Assembly (NCBI RefSeq): GCF_004345665.1
Contig: NZ_SLWR01000001.1
Location: 1,234,169-1,298,168 of the forward strand
Source of the DNA: Kribbella antiqua
GTDB taxonomy: Bacteria > Actinomycetota > Actinomycetes > Propionibacteriales > Kribbellaceae
DNA: 64,000 nt
Direction: 5' to 3'
Position 1 is the stretch's first letter. Every line of letters begins with the position of its first letter. Positions 51,001 through 58,008 of the stretch are shown here, one piece after another. The notes beneath the pieces are model-generated. The model saw only the letters and a list, made by a program, of their open reading frames with translations, searched no databases and was not told where the DNA came from. A program made the translations under genes and the position numbers.

Positions 51001-52687
51001 GGAAGTCGCGGCGCGGCACGCCGACGACCTCCGCGTCGAGGCCGAGGCGGCCGCGGACGAGGCTGCGGATCGCCTGGTCCATCCCCGGGATCGACTCCGG
51101 CGTGAGTGCGTAGAACACGACCAGCCGATCGGTCCCCGTCTCCGGATCGGCGACGCCGCATGCCGCGACCAGGCCGTGCTCGGCGCCGACGACTGTCGAT
51201 GCGACCGTCTCGATGTCGTGGGCGTAGTACAGCTTCCCGGACATGATGATGCGTTCGCTGTCCCGGCCGGTGATGACCACCTGTCCGCCGGTGATGAAGC
51301 CTTGATCGCCGGTCGCGAGCCACTTGCGGGCCGGCCAGTTGCCGATCGGGAACGCGGCCCGGTCGGCCTCCAGGTTGCCCAGATAGCCAGGCGTCACCCG
51401 CGCGGACGCGATCTGCAGCTGTCCGATTCGCCCTTCGGGCAGTACGGCGCCGTTCGGAGCAACGATCCGTACGGTCGTCCCCGGCGCCGGCGCACCCACC
51501 GACACCAGGCTCAGCACGCCCGGCGCCTCAGCGCGCGCCTTGCCCGGCCGGGCGACCGCGACCTTGCCGGTCGTGGTCCGCTGGTCGACCCACTCGATGA
51601 CGCCGGTCGGTGGGATGCGGACGCGGTGCACGTTCGGCGTGAGCCCTGGCCGCGCGAACGTGATCCCGGTGACGGTCTCGGTCATCCCCCACGCCGCGAC
51701 GAAGGTCTCCGGTACGACGCCGAAGCGGTTCGTCACGCGCAGGAACTCCGACATGACCGGCACGGTGATCTGCTCGCCGCCGCTGACCAGACTGCGCAAC
51801 GCCGACAGGTCCCAATGCCGGTCCGGCTCGCCCGCGATCGCCTGCGTGGCGAGGCGGTAGCCGAAGTTCGGCGACCAGGAGTGGTTCACCCGGTGCTGGT
51901 CCATCAGGTCGAGCCAGCGCAGCGGGTTCGCGAGCACCCAGCCGGTGTTGACGTGGATGTTCGTGCAGCCCGTGAACACAGGCAGCAGGTGATACAGCAA
52001 GAACGCGCCGCTCTGGTCCAGCGGCAGCCAGTTCAGCGTCGTCTGCCCCGGCCGGACCGGCAGCATCGCCGGCGTACCGGCGGCGAACTCCACCAGGCCG
52101 CGATGCGTTAGCTGCACGATCTTCGGCGTACCAGTGGTCCCCGACGACATCATCAGTACGGCGACGTCGTCAGCGGCCGGCCGGTGGAACTCCGAGGTCG
52201 GCTCGTGACCGGCCAATGCGTCCGGATCGAGGACAGGCAGGCCGAGGTCGTTCGGGAGGTCGGATGGCCGGCCGATCAGCACGGTCCAGCCGAGCAGGTC
52301 GGTCACCTTGCGGAGCCGCTCGCGGCCGGCCTCGGTGCGGTCGCCGTCGGGGCTCGGCGCCATCAGCAGCGGGCGGATGCCGCCCAGCGTGCAGGCCCAG
52401 AAGGAGGCGAAGAAACCGACCGGTTCGGTGCAGTGCACGACCGCGGGGTCGCCCGCGCGTACGCCGTTCGCGCGCAGGCCGGCCAGGATCCGCGCGGCGA
52501 GCTCGAGCAGGGTCGGGAAGTCGAGCCGGGTCTCGCGGCCGTCCGGGCCGATCTCGACCACGCCGGCGCCGCCGAAGTCACGGGCGGCCCGCAGCAACGC
52601 GCTCGGCAGGTCTCGCGGGTACCCGGCCGGAATCATCAGGGCCGGTCCGGTACTGATCGCCGGCCGGTCCACGCCGCTCCTCACCAC
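42005..52687 (-). CDS. Orphan hybrid PKS/NRPS-like megasynthase with degenerate active sites
   Basis: 3,560 residues in one open frame. Domains: AMP-dependent ligase (about 25-585; MMSSGTTGTPKIVQLTH, AAWGMTETVTG, TPGGKILRP with its Lys); acidic Ala/Glu/Pro/Ser low-complexity linker (about 590-1680); ketosynthase (about 1682-2090) with VQSAWSSSLVAVH, so Trp1829 replaces the active-site Cys and Asn1957 (IEANAIGS) a catalytic His, while His1997 (NIGHLD) stays; acyltransferase (about 2165-2490) with GHSVGEYAAL and AFHS, malonyl-like and intact; carrier-like domain (about 2595-2685) with Pro2640 at the phosphopantetheine Ser position (LGATPASM); second half of a condensation domain (about 2812-3025), no HHxxxDG; adenylation domain (about 3055-3555) with YTSGSTGNPKG, NEYGPVE, RGHRVEPGE but Arg3546 at the A10 Lys (NGRLDR). 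No carrier or thioesterase follows. GTG 52687 is first; the next GTG, 52672, has AGGAG four bases upstream and may be the true start. Confidence 0.93.
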   Translation of the reverse strand: MVRSGVDRPAISTGPALMIPAGYPRDLPSALLRAARDFGGAGVVEIGPDGRETRLDFPTLLELAARILAGLRANGVRAGDPAVVHCTEPVGFFASFWACTLGGIRPLLMAPSPDGDRTEAGRERLRKVTDLLGWTVLIGRPSDLPNDLGLPVLDPDALAGHEPTSEFHRPAADDVAVLMMSSGTTGTPKIVQLTHRGLVEFAAGTPAMLPVRPGQTTLNWLPLDQSGAFLLYHLLPVFTGCTNIHVNTGWVLANPLRWLDLMDQHRVNHSWSPNFGYRLATQAIAGEPDRHWDLSALRSLVSGGEQITVPVMSEFLRVTNRFGVVPETFVAAWGMTETVTGITFARPGLTPNVHRVRIPPTGVIEWVDQRTTTGKVAVARPGKARAEAPGVLSLVSVGAPAPGTTVRIVAPNGAVLPEGRIGQLQIASARVTPGYLGNLEADRAAFPIGNWPARKWLATGDQGFITGGQVVITGRDSERIIMSGKLYYAHDIETVASTVVGAEHGLVAACGVADPETGTDRLVVFYALTPESIPGMDQAIRSLVRGRLGLDAEVVGVPRRDFPTTPGGKILRPLLKQRWIDGTLETPPHPYVEPAGASSYSGPAGEGPYDDPADTLISAERGAGPAVVSPEDDPAERTAELPVVRLAWQRTLQQSIPTPPERPTLGANRQTPPPTSDPLAPDALAPDAEQAGTADPEVVQQPGVAESGVLADFAPAQPEDAYFDSSAFSRKPTDELAGPEPHPAETGSAQPTPDDPDATTQLPALTPTRLARLDPPANPDPTAKPEPLEDPEPTANAEPLDEPEPTIERKPVVGAEAAEATAQPAAETDSQGEAQPEATEVEPPAEPASPAAAGLETAEPDHIANAAEVGEQEPESSPGSEPHAEPSATAEVDPDAIAESGVVADTESAPEDVAEAVEVAEGEPESTVGAEAPSGPAVTAEARAGAVVEPAVVGRPKPVTIGNAEGFIGQAPASTAATEEPPQPELVTDPDPEADSASEPESSTEPELAPEPADDDAEGAGLGDQPAAAAESLAEANAEPTDAAHPEAIADVQAEPTADVQAEPIGAVHGEATGDEESRADVVPTGDIVSGPAAEAQVADLEGATPESAEAAAAVVEPQPEPAAESEPPADLEPAGETVSAAAAEAESLAEPESAGEAESESAVEPSAEEDSRAELEQDGEVASEPTAEVELPADADPNPEAESESELAAEAVPKAEVEPETGAVAERERESDVVAEASLDADVEPEAGAEAAAVAVPEPEAVDEPDLTEEHPSAGDAEGLGEAGPQADAQAEAGVEAGAGAESEAELVAEAEPVAEDESESGTEAALVVEPEQESEPLAEVEPGAEVEPESETEVAAVAESGSETVDEPDLTAHGQLAADTGMAADAEALGDAGKTGASEPEADVEVVAGAEPDLIADGEDAELAADADAPGEAEPQAEAQPESGASETELVAEPMPDASVGPEAGAKTGVGAEAGVELVAEAESIADVEREAAVAGAEQEVVGEAGMAAAVGVAADGELSADSEAAADAEAQEPTADGRAEPELMAAGGSGAEGEPVGEARPGAVVELAVVPEAAPAHPEPAEPEPAEPELAQPESAEPAETEAAEAEFAEAPSAERVQAEVASGEVVPAAKVASAGEPEPAVAQAAEPAVVQAAEPAVVQAAESKTAPGKQRGKAKTVEPVAVVGLAGRFPGAETLEQFWDNLVGGVESIRRFTPDEVSQAGGHLDDDQIAVSGALDHVESFDAKYFGLSDREAELMDPAQRLFLEVCQQALEHGGYAGTASRVGVFAGSGMNLYAQQAQPRDSIATRVAYRLGLSGPAIGVQSAWSSSLVAVHLACQAIRSGDADLALAGAAAVQVPQATGYRPAPESILSPSGKVRAFDAEADGTVGGNGVAAVLLKRLDQAVADGDTVYAVIRGSAVSNEDAPAGNQVDLIERALERAGFAADSLSYIEANAIGSAAADSAEVKALTTALRRHTDKVGFCTIGSVKPNIGHLDSAAGMAGLIKTILMLQHRTLVPTINYTKPNSALKLADSPFVIGSDVREWEAGTTLRAGVSALDAGGTNAHVILEEAPRQIRRGDDGPVVLPLSAPDPDALADLVELFRTDLDHGTGHRLIDLAGTAALGRPAHRHRIAVAGSSEAELVDALGSAQATEVPRGGPGPLGYAFTGQGAARRGMAAGLAARFPVFRQVLDECDRVYAEEFGGSLNELLLTPAGSSEGVWPTETAQPALFAFELALARLWQSFGVQPALVVGHSVGEYAALCVAGALSLADGVRLTAKRGELMQRGTVPGAMVAVRADADRVRELAQTPGVEIAAGNGPQSFVLTGSSEVIVGQLAAQLDQLQVAWQRLDVDRAFHSSLVDPILADFAAIVSQITLKPLRTPMVSSWSGELLESGTVLDGDYLVGQLRQPVLFGDAVEAVTAAGCRRFLELGPDAVLSPAGRRIAPNSTWIPAQRLGQDPVLATMNGLAELFEQGTEIAWSKVYADGGRVPLPTYPFRRVHHPIDPSAVGTASRPATARVQANAFERAARAQAAAFEPSSAAVKRIPLDPPAEPETVEIEPEEVAERSPFALPAETHQVDADYLAQAGVLSGDEVSAERYRESLDAVLDLTCEELHLDPYDLTVDHTFAELGATPASMAPVIEQINARFTVELTPDDLFATHTTPHKLATAVAVQTPKAEAEEVAESIEAPEEPAVVEVSAPVAESTEEVAVEEEARDARSALAVLGSGLAELAAKVDEAAAATSVAELPGTGMAALMSQQLRVAGQLVDGVTKLMREQLALLNETAAAEEEHEAPQPEAPVDEEREQRRRDFEYWDLTLAGAEPLVLPADHARPAATDEVASIKQEFDAELGDAVFVYSRERKLSPLMTMLAAIGTVLGRFAAQDDVTIGSALIRPQGDTSTATQRPLPLRLDLSGEPDLGELAHRVRDITTGAFDHAGTDLAVLERDPLFQVLVEFEDGEQELPESLDLRLRLTHHGAGITCTADYRSGLFEQSTIERLLAYLEAVLRRATTQPHLRLPDLMLPIESDLETLRELEGEVDPTGPIGRVRRNAVVAGELSGLHTLFEQQVARTPDAIALVQGDRELTYAELDRRSNAVAWQLVDLGIKPGQLVAVRVARGTELVVAVLAVLKSGAAYLPLDPGVPESRWGFMVEDSNAVALVGDDAALADRLGLRLVPVAAGDGDARARQAPPVRAAADDVAFCIYTSGSTGNPKGVLVPHRGPVNLVRHYLQTRSSLRTLQWTSFGFDVHVQEMFTTLASGAALVLIGEDDRYDPDAVIAALRDHRVERLFMAFSPLTALLATMRRLPELPALREIVAGGEAMVLTHKVRDFLAAHPECRLFNEYGPVEASIVTTIHEVDPAEDRPSIGRPVDGVVVRLLDQALRPVPVGAVGEIHLGGAAVAQGYIGRPDETERMFVPDPGHPGGRLYRSRDLGRWRVDGTLEYLGRADDQVKIRGHRVEPGETEHVLADQPGVVDAVVIACADPAGDTCLLGYVVLEDSDPAVLARLMLDLGKELPIYLVPADLIPIEELPLDDNGRLDRARLPEPEWLKP

Positions 52688-53244
52688 TCCGGTCCCACCA
52701 CCACGGACAGCTTGCCGGAGTGCGTCCGTACGACGTCATGCGGCCAGGCCAGCACAATGGCGGCGCCAGCCGGTTGGCGACGACCCACGGACACGCGCCT
52801 CCCCAACTGGACGGAGCCGGGCTCAGGGCACACCCGCCTCGCTCTCACCGACGACAAGCCCCGTTGTGCCTGCCGGACCGATGCCGTCACCGGGTGGACC
52901 CGGTGCGTCATCGCGCCGACCGACAGCCGTGAACCCTACCAGCCACAACCTGCCCTGGAGGAGTCAGTTCTCAACAGCCGAAGGTTAAGAATTCGCGCAG
53001 CCGCCGGTACCGGGGACAACGAACGTCGCCGGTACCGGATACGCCGTCTCCCGCACTGTCCGATCACCGGACCGGCCCCTCTCCTCGGCGCCACCACCCG
53101 CGACCTAGGAGGTTTTTCGCGTGATTCTGGGAGGGACCAACGGCCACCACAGCCGGGGGTCCGGGGTCTTGGGGTGGTGCGACCTCAGAAGACACGACGA
53201 GCGAGATCCGCGCGCTTTCTGCGCGCGGCCTCGCTCAAGTCGCT
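52688..53244. other. Region upstream of the megasynthase and downstream of tRNA-Val
   Basis: No convincing gene. It should hold the megasynthase promoter, which I cannot place. GCCGGTACCGG occurs twice (about 53002 and 53028). A perfect AGGAGG at 53107-53112 leads into GTG 53121, a 66-codon frame that runs antisense through the tRNA; I treat this as chance. A large hairpin at 53199-53235 belongs to the tRNA transcript. Confidence 0.6.
53199..53235 (-). terminator. Terminator-like hairpin after tRNA-Val
   Basis: GAGCGAG..CCGCGCGC (53199-53215) pairs with GCGCGCGG..CTCGCTC (53221-53235) around TTTCT, a 15-bp stem with one small bulge. It begins about ten bases past the 3' end of the tRNA. Confidence 0.65.
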
Positions 53245-53316
53245 CGTGGGTGAAGAGGGGATCGAACCCCCGACATCTTCCTTGTAAGGGAAGCGCTCTA
53301 CCGCTGAGCTATTCAC
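53245..53316 (-). tRNA. tRNA-Val (anticodon UAC)
   Basis: 72 bases with all arms. The acceptor GGGTGAA/TTCACCC has discriminator A at 53245. The D arm contains AGCTCAGCGGTAGAGC. The anticodon loop CTTACAA has anticodon TAC, flanked by TTCC/GGAA. The T loop is GGTTCGATCCC. The CCA end is not encoded. It reads GUA (and probably other GUN) valine codons. Confidence 0.96.
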
Positions 53317-53337
53317 CCTGAGTGCCGACCGCGAAGT

Positions 53338-53805
53338 CTACCCGAGGTCGGGAGCCAGACTTGCCAGGGCCTCGGCGTAGTCGTCTGGGTTGCGGGCTTC
53401 GGGGATTGGGTTGAGGACTGACCAGCGGATGGTGCCGGTTCGGTCGATGACGAAGGTGCCGCGGAGGGCGCAGCCGCGGTTGGGGTCGAAGACGCCGTAC
53501 GACGAGGCGATCGCGCCGTGTGGCCAGAAGTCGGTGAGCAGGCCGAACTCCAGTTTCTGCGCGTCGGCGTACGCCCGGAGCGTGAACATCGGGTCGCACG
53601 AGATGGCCAGGAATTCGGCCCGCTCGAGCAGGTCCGGCCGGTCACGCAGCGCAGTCAGCTCGCTCGTGCACACCCCGCTGAAGGCATACGGATAGAACAC
53701 CAGTACGACGTCGCGCCGGCCGCGGAAGTCCGTCAGCCGGACGGTTTCGCCGTACTGGTTCCGGGCGGTGAAGTCGGGTGCCCGGCTGCCCGCGGCCGGG
53801 GTCAC
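53338..53805 (-). CDS. ahpE: Peroxiredoxin, AhpE type (1-Cys)
   Basis: Protein of 155 residues with the thioredoxin-like AhpC/TSA fold; it reduces hydroperoxides in the cytoplasm. The peroxidatic site is FYPYAFSGVCTSELTALRDR (Cys with the conserved Thr/Ser and Arg). There is no resolving Cys in the 2-Cys position; other Cys are in LAISCDP and NRGCALRGT. The helix region PHGAIASSYGVFDPNRG matches mycobacterial AhpE (Rv2238c). GTG 53805 begins MTPAAGSRAPDFTARNQ. It lies seven bases after the DUF3052 gene, the same order as Rv2238c-Rv2239c. Confidence 0.93.
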   Translation of the reverse strand: MTPAAGSRAPDFTARNQYGETVRLTDFRGRRDVVLVFYPYAFSGVCTSELTALRDRPDLLERAEFLAISCDPMFTLRAYADAQKLEFGLLTDFWPHGAIASSYGVFDPNRGCALRGTFVIDRTGTIRWSVLNPIPEARNPDDYAEALASLAPDLG

Positions 53806-53812
53806 CGGGACC

Positions 53813-54256
53813 TCAGCCTCGCCGGCCCGACTTCGGCACCACCAGCTTGGTGGCCGACCAGTCGTCGGTCACGGTCAGGCTGCTCGTCGTGGCGAGACCG
53901 GCCGTCGGGGCGGCCTCGGCGATCTCGCTGGCGTCGACGTACCCGTCCCGGCCGACCTTGGGGGTCAGCAGCCACACCACGCCGCCGGCCTTCAGATCGG
54001 TCAGGATGTCGAAGAAGGCATCGACCAGGTCGCCGTCGTCGTCGCGGAACCAGAGCAGGACGACGTCCACCACCTCGTCGGTGTCCTCGTCGACGAACTC
54101 CTCCCCGGTGATCGCCCGGATCGCGTCCCGCAGGGTGTCGTCGCAGTCGTCGTCGTAGCCGATCTCCTGCACGATCCAGCCGGCCTCCAGGCCGAGCCTG
54201 GAAGCAATGTTCGGCACACCGCTCTTGCCGTCCGCGTGGTCCGCGGTCGCGCTCAC
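53813..54256 (-). CDS. DUF3052 protein (Rv2239c-like)
   Basis: Protein of 147 residues, strongly acidic in its middle (IGYDDDCDDTLRDAIRAITG, then EEFVDEDTDEVVDVVLLWFR). Conserved family stretches are SRLGLEAGWIVQEIGYDDD and GVVWLLTPKVGRDGYVDASE. The function is unknown; the family is nearly restricted to actinobacteria and sits beside aceE. The start is GTG 54256. It is co-transcribed with ahpE and divergent from aceE. Confidence 0.93.
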   Translation of the reverse strand: MSATADHADGKSGVPNIASRLGLEAGWIVQEIGYDDDCDDTLRDAIRAITGEEFVDEDTDEVVDVVLLWFRDDDGDLVDAFFDILTDLKAGGVVWLLTPKVGRDGYVDASEIAEAAPTAGLATTSSLTVTDDWSATKLVVPKSGRRG

Positions 54257-54511
54257 GTGTCCTCCTCCGTGGTCCCCGCTTGCCCGGGGGTAGGCATCAG
54301 TAGCGATAGTCCATCGTGACGTACCGCGTCGCGCAAGTATGCACGAGGGTTCCGTGACGTGTCCGGTATCCGCGTGCCGGGTACCGTCCGTGTCCGCTCA
54401 GATCACGCGCGGACGACCGGAATCGGGCGCCTGTGGAAGGCGAAGTAGAACGCATTCCGAACAGGTGACAGGATTGCGGGGAAGAGCAACCAGAGAGAAC
54501 GGCAGGACACC

Positions 54512-57286
54512 GTGGCTTCCGGACACGAACCACCAGCCATCATCACCGAGGGGATGCCCACCCAGCTCCCCGACATCGACCCCGACGAGACACGTGAGTG
54601 GGTCGAATCGCTCGACGCCGTACTGGACGAACGCGGCAAGGCGCGGGCGCGCTACCTGATGCTCAAGTTGATCGAACGGGCCCGGGAGCGACAGGTCGGC
54701 GTGCCGGCCCTGCGCAGCACCGACTACATCAACTCGATCCCGCCCGAGCGCGAGCCGTGGTTCCCCGGCGACGAGCACATCGAGCGCCGGATCCGGGCCT
54801 TCATCCGCTGGAACGCCGCGGTGATGGTGAGCAAGGCCAACCGCAAGGGCCTGGAGGTCGGCGGTCACATCGCCACCTACCAGTCCGCGGCCAGCCTGTA
54901 CGAGGTCGGTTTCAACCACTTCTTCCGCGGCAAGGACCACCCCGGTGGCGGTGACCAGGTCTTCATCCAGGGCCACGCCTCCCCCGGGATGTACGCGCGG
55001 GCCTTCCTCGAGGGCCGGCTGTCCGCAGACCAGCTGGACGGCTTCCGCCAGGAGGTCTCCCGCGGCGCCCACCAGGGCCTGTCGTCGTACCCGCACCCGC
55101 GGCTGATGCCGGACTTCTGGGAGTTCCCGACCGTCTCGATGGGTCTGGCCGCGCTGAACTCGATCTACCAGGCGCGCTTCAACCGGTACCTGCACAACCG
55201 CGGCGTCAAGGACACCAGCCAGCAGCACGTCTGGGCGTTCCTCGGCGACGGTGAGATGGGTGAGCCGGAGTCGCTCGGCGCGATCGGCCTGGCCGCCCGC
55301 GAGGAGCTCGACAACCTCACCTTCGTGATCAACTGCAACCTGCAGCAGCTGGACGGCCCGGTCCGTGGCAACGGCAAGGTGATCCAGGAGCTGGAGGCGT
55401 TCTTCCGCGGCGCCGGCTGGAACGTGATCAAGGTGATCTGGGGCCGGGAGTGGGACAACCTGCTGGCGCAGGACCACGACGGCGTCCTGGTGAACAAGAT
55501 GAACACCACGCCGGACGGCCAGTTCCAGACGTACTCCGTCGAGACCGGCGAGTACATCCGGAACAACTTCTTCGGTGGTGACCAGCGGCTGCAGGCGATG
55601 GTCCGCGACCTGTCCGACGAGGACCTGCGCAAGCTGCCCCGCGGCGGGCACGACTACCGCAAGGTGTACGCGGCGTTCAAGAACGCGACCGAGCACGTCG
55701 GCCAGCCGACGGTGATCCTGGCCCAGACCATCAAGGGCTGGACGATCGAGGCGCTGGAGGGCCGCAACGCGACCCACCAGATGAAGAAGCTGACCTCGGA
55801 CGACCTGAAGGCGTTCCGCGACCGGCTCTACCTGCCGATCGAGGACAAGGACCTCGAGGACGCGTACAACCCGCCGTACTTCCACCCCGGCACCGACTCG
55901 CCGGAGTACCAGTACATGATGGAGCGGCGCAAGCAGCTCGGCGGTTCGCTGCCGGAGCGGCGGGTGGCGCCCAAGACGACGCTGAAGCTGCCTGGTGACG
56001 ACGTCTACAAGCCGCTCAGCAAGGGCAGCGACAAGACGCCGGTGGCGACCACGATGGCGCTGGTGCGGCTGTTCCGGGACCTGATGAAGGACCCGGAGAT
56101 CGGCGCCCGGATCGTCCCGATCGCCCCGGACGAGTACCGCACCTTCGGCATGGACTCGATGTTCCCGACGGCCAAGATCTACTCGCCGCACGGGCAGAAC
56201 TACGAGGCGGTCGACCGCAACCTGCTGCTGTCGTACAAGGAGTCCCAGCAGGGTCAGCTGCTGCACGAGGGCATCAGCGAGGCCGGTGCGATGGGCTCGA
56301 TGATCGCGGCCGGTACGGCGTACGCGACGCACGGCGAGCCGATGATCCCGTTCTACATCTTCTACTCGATGTTCGGGTTCCAGCGGACCGGTGACTCGCT
56401 CTGGGCGTTCGGCGACCAGCTCGGCCGGGGCTTCCTGATCGGCGCGACCGCGGGACGTACGACGCTGACCGGTGAAGGCCTGCAGCACGCCGACGGCCAC
56501 TCGCCGCTGCTCGCCTCGACCAACCCGGCCGCGGTGCACTACGACCCCGGCTTCGCGTACGAAGTCGCGTACATCGTCAAGGACGGCCTGCGCCGGATGT
56601 ACGGCTACGGTCTGGACCAGGACAAGCCGTACGGCGAGGACGTCTTCTACTACCTCACCGTCTACAACGAGCCGGTCCCACAGCCGGCTGAGCCCGAGAA
56701 CCTCGATGTCGCGGGCCTGCTGAAGGGCATCTACCGCTTCAGCGAGACCGAGACGGCCGAGGGTGACGACGTGCCGCGGGTGCAGCTGCTCGCGTCCGGT
56801 GTCGCGCTGCCGTGGGTCCGCAAGGCCCAGCAGATCCTGGCCGAGGAGTACTCGGTGGCCGCGGACGTGTGGTCGGTGACGTCGTGGAACGAGCTGCGCC
56901 GGGACGCGATCGCGGCCGAGGAGCACAACCTGCTGCACCCGGACGAGCCGGAGCAGGTGCCGTTCGTGACCGAGCAGCTGAAGGACACCAAGGGCCCGGT
57001 CGTTGCTGTCAGCGACTTCATGCGCGCGGTGCAGGACCAGATCTCCCGCTGGGTGCCGAACGACTACACCTCGCTCGGGACCGACGGCTGGGGTCTGGCC
57101 GACACCCGGGCCGCGGCCCGGCGGCACTTCCACGTGGACGCCGAGTCGGTCGTCGTCGCCACCCTGGAGATCCTGGCCAAGCGCGGCGACGTGAAGCCGG
57201 AGGTCGCCGCCGAGGCAGCCCGCAAGTACCGCATCGACGACCCGACCGCGGTCGCGGGTGTAAAGCAGGAAGGCGCCGGAGCCTAG
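54512..57286 (+). CDS. aceE: Pyruvate dehydrogenase E1 component, homodimeric
   Basis: Protein of 924 residues. It decarboxylates pyruvate with thiamine diphosphate and passes the acetyl group to E2. Marks of the homodimeric E1: [20 protein letters not shown] at the N-terminus, [20 protein letters not shown], and the ThDP motif [20 protein letters not shown] ending at [12 protein letters not shown]. Also present are the active-site His segment [19 protein letters not shown] and the C-terminal [23 protein letters not shown] 54512 begins [20 protein letters not shown]. It is divergent from DUF3052/ahpE as in M. tuberculosis (Rv2241). E2 and E3 are not nearby. A strong terminator follows. Confidence 0.97.
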   Translation: MASGHEPPAIITEGMPTQLPDIDPDETREWVESLDAVLDERGKARARYLMLKLIERARERQVGVPALRSTDYINSIPPEREPWFPGDEHIERRIRAFIRWNAAVMVSKANRKGLEVGGHIATYQSAASLYEVGFNHFFRGKDHPGGGDQVFIQGHASPGMYARAFLEGRLSADQLDGFRQEVSRGAHQGLSSYPHPRLMPDFWEFPTVSMGLAALNSIYQARFNRYLHNRGVKDTSQQHVWAFLGDGEMGEPESLGAIGLAAREELDNLTFVINCNLQQLDGPVRGNGKVIQELEAFFRGAGWNVIKVIWGREWDNLLAQDHDGVLVNKMNTTPDGQFQTYSVETGEYIRNNFFGGDQRLQAMVRDLSDEDLRKLPRGGHDYRKVYAAFKNATEHVGQPTVILAQTIKGWTIEALEGRNATHQMKKLTSDDLKAFRDRLYLPIEDKDLEDAYNPPYFHPGTDSPEYQYMMERRKQLGGSLPERRVAPKTTLKLPGDDVYKPLSKGSDKTPVATTMALVRLFRDLMKDPEIGARIVPIAPDEYRTFGMDSMFPTAKIYSPHGQNYEAVDRNLLLSYKESQQGQLLHEGISEAGAMGSMIAAGTAYATHGEPMIPFYIFYSMFGFQRTGDSLWAFGDQLGRGFLIGATAGRTTLTGEGLQHADGHSPLLASTNPAAVHYDPGFAYEVAYIVKDGLRRMYGYGLDQDKPYGEDVFYYLTVYNEPVPQPAEPENLDVAGLLKGIYRFSETETAEGDDVPRVQLLASGVALPWVRKAQQILAEEYSVAADVWSVTSWNELRRDAIAAEEHNLLHPDEPEQVPFVTEQLKDTKGPVVAVSDFMRAVQDQISRWVPNDYTSLGTDGWGLADTRAAARRHFHVDAESVVVATLEILAKRGDVKPEVAAEAARKYRIDDPTAVAGVKQEGAGA

Positions 57287-57296
57287 AAGGGCAACA

Positions 57297-57341
57297 CAGC
57301 GGGCCCCCACCGGGTGCACTCCGGCGGGGGCCCGCTGCTTT
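57297..57341 (+). terminator. Strong intrinsic terminator after aceE
   Basis: CAGCGGGCCCCC-A-CCGG (57297-57313) pairs with CCGG-C-GGGGGCCCGCTG (57321-57337) around GTGCACT, followed by CTTTG. The stem is about 16 bp with one internal mismatch. Confidence 0.85.
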
Positions 57342-57684
57342 GTTCTGGTCCGGTCGAGCCTGGTGTCCTCGACCGAACCCGTTTGCGGGACCGGCCGGTC
57401 CATCCGCTGGCGACAGTGGGCGGATGGACCGCGAGCTGTATCGGCAGGGGACCACAACACCTTCAACACGCCTGGGAGGCGACGCGAAGCAGGTCGATGT
57501 GGCGCCGCTGCACCAGAATCAACTCGCCGGTCATGACTCAATGTCAACAAGATCAGTAGACATTCGTCAACCGGCCCGGACCGCGTCTCACCCACCGATA
57601 CGACAAACCTCGTAGATCTCCCGCACGCAGATTGCGTATTCCGTCCGACGCGGCGACCAGGCCCCGGTCCCTACCGTCAGAGAC
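57342..57684. other. Intergenic region after aceE
   Basis: No gene recognised. It contains a hairpin GGTCCATCCGC/GCGGATGGACC (57397-57407 and 57420-57430) and a smaller one around CGGTCGAG/CTCGACCG (about 57351-57375). The promoter for the SemiSWEET/monooxygenase genes should be near its right end. Confidence 0.6.
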
Positions 57685-58008
57685 ATGTCTGGCGCAAGTG
57701 TTGCTCTTCTCGCGGGGACGGTGTCCACCATCCTCTTCGCGTCGAGCGCCCTGCCGATGTTGTTCAAGGCGCTCCGGACCCGGGATCTCAGGTCGTACAG
57801 CCCGGCGAACCTGGTGCTCGCGAACGTCGGCAACGCCGTCCATTGCATCTACGTGGTGCACCTGCCGCCCGGGCCGATCTGGGCCCTGCACGGTTTCTAC
57901 GTCGTGTCGTCCGCGCTGATGCTGTTGTGGTGGCTGCGCTACCGCACCGGCCCGCGCGTGGTCGCCGTACGAACAGCGTCGTTACAGGACGAGCGGAGGC
58001 TCGCATGA
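57685..58008 (+). CDS. SemiSWEET/PQ-loop-like small transporter
   Basis: Protein of 107 residues with three hydrophobic helices: VALLAGTVSTILFASSALPM, NLVLANVGNAVHCIYVVH and IWALHGFYVVSSALMLLWWL. The first helix ends in SSALPMLFKALRTRDLRSYS, which matches the PQ-loop pattern (Pro then a charged loop with K/R-S). Such half-SWEETs dimerise and move sugars or other small solutes across the membrane. The start is ATG 57685. Its stop overlaps the start of the monooxygenase gene (ATGA), so the two are coupled; the link between substrate and enzyme is unknown. Confidence 0.72.
   Translation: MSGASVALLAGTVSTILFASSALPMLFKALRTRDLRSYSPANLVLANVGNAVHCIYVVHLPPGPIWALHGFYVVSSALMLLWWLRYRTGPRVVAVRTASLQDERRLA

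Noticed and set aside
42005..52687. Normal siderophore or lipopeptide biosynthetic cluster
   Set aside because: There are no second synthase, MbtH, thioesterase, transporter or tailoring genes nearby, and key catalytic residues are missing.
53121..53321. 66-codon frame with perfect AGGAGG ribosome site, running antisense through tRNA-Val
   Set aside because: It ends inside tRNA antisense sequence and its product has no coding character; such tRNA-antisense frames are a known annotation artefact. The ribosome site is probably chance.
54398..57595. Long minus-strand open frame opposite aceE
   Set aside because: Low-complexity Val/Arg/Asp sequence antisense to an unmistakable aceE.
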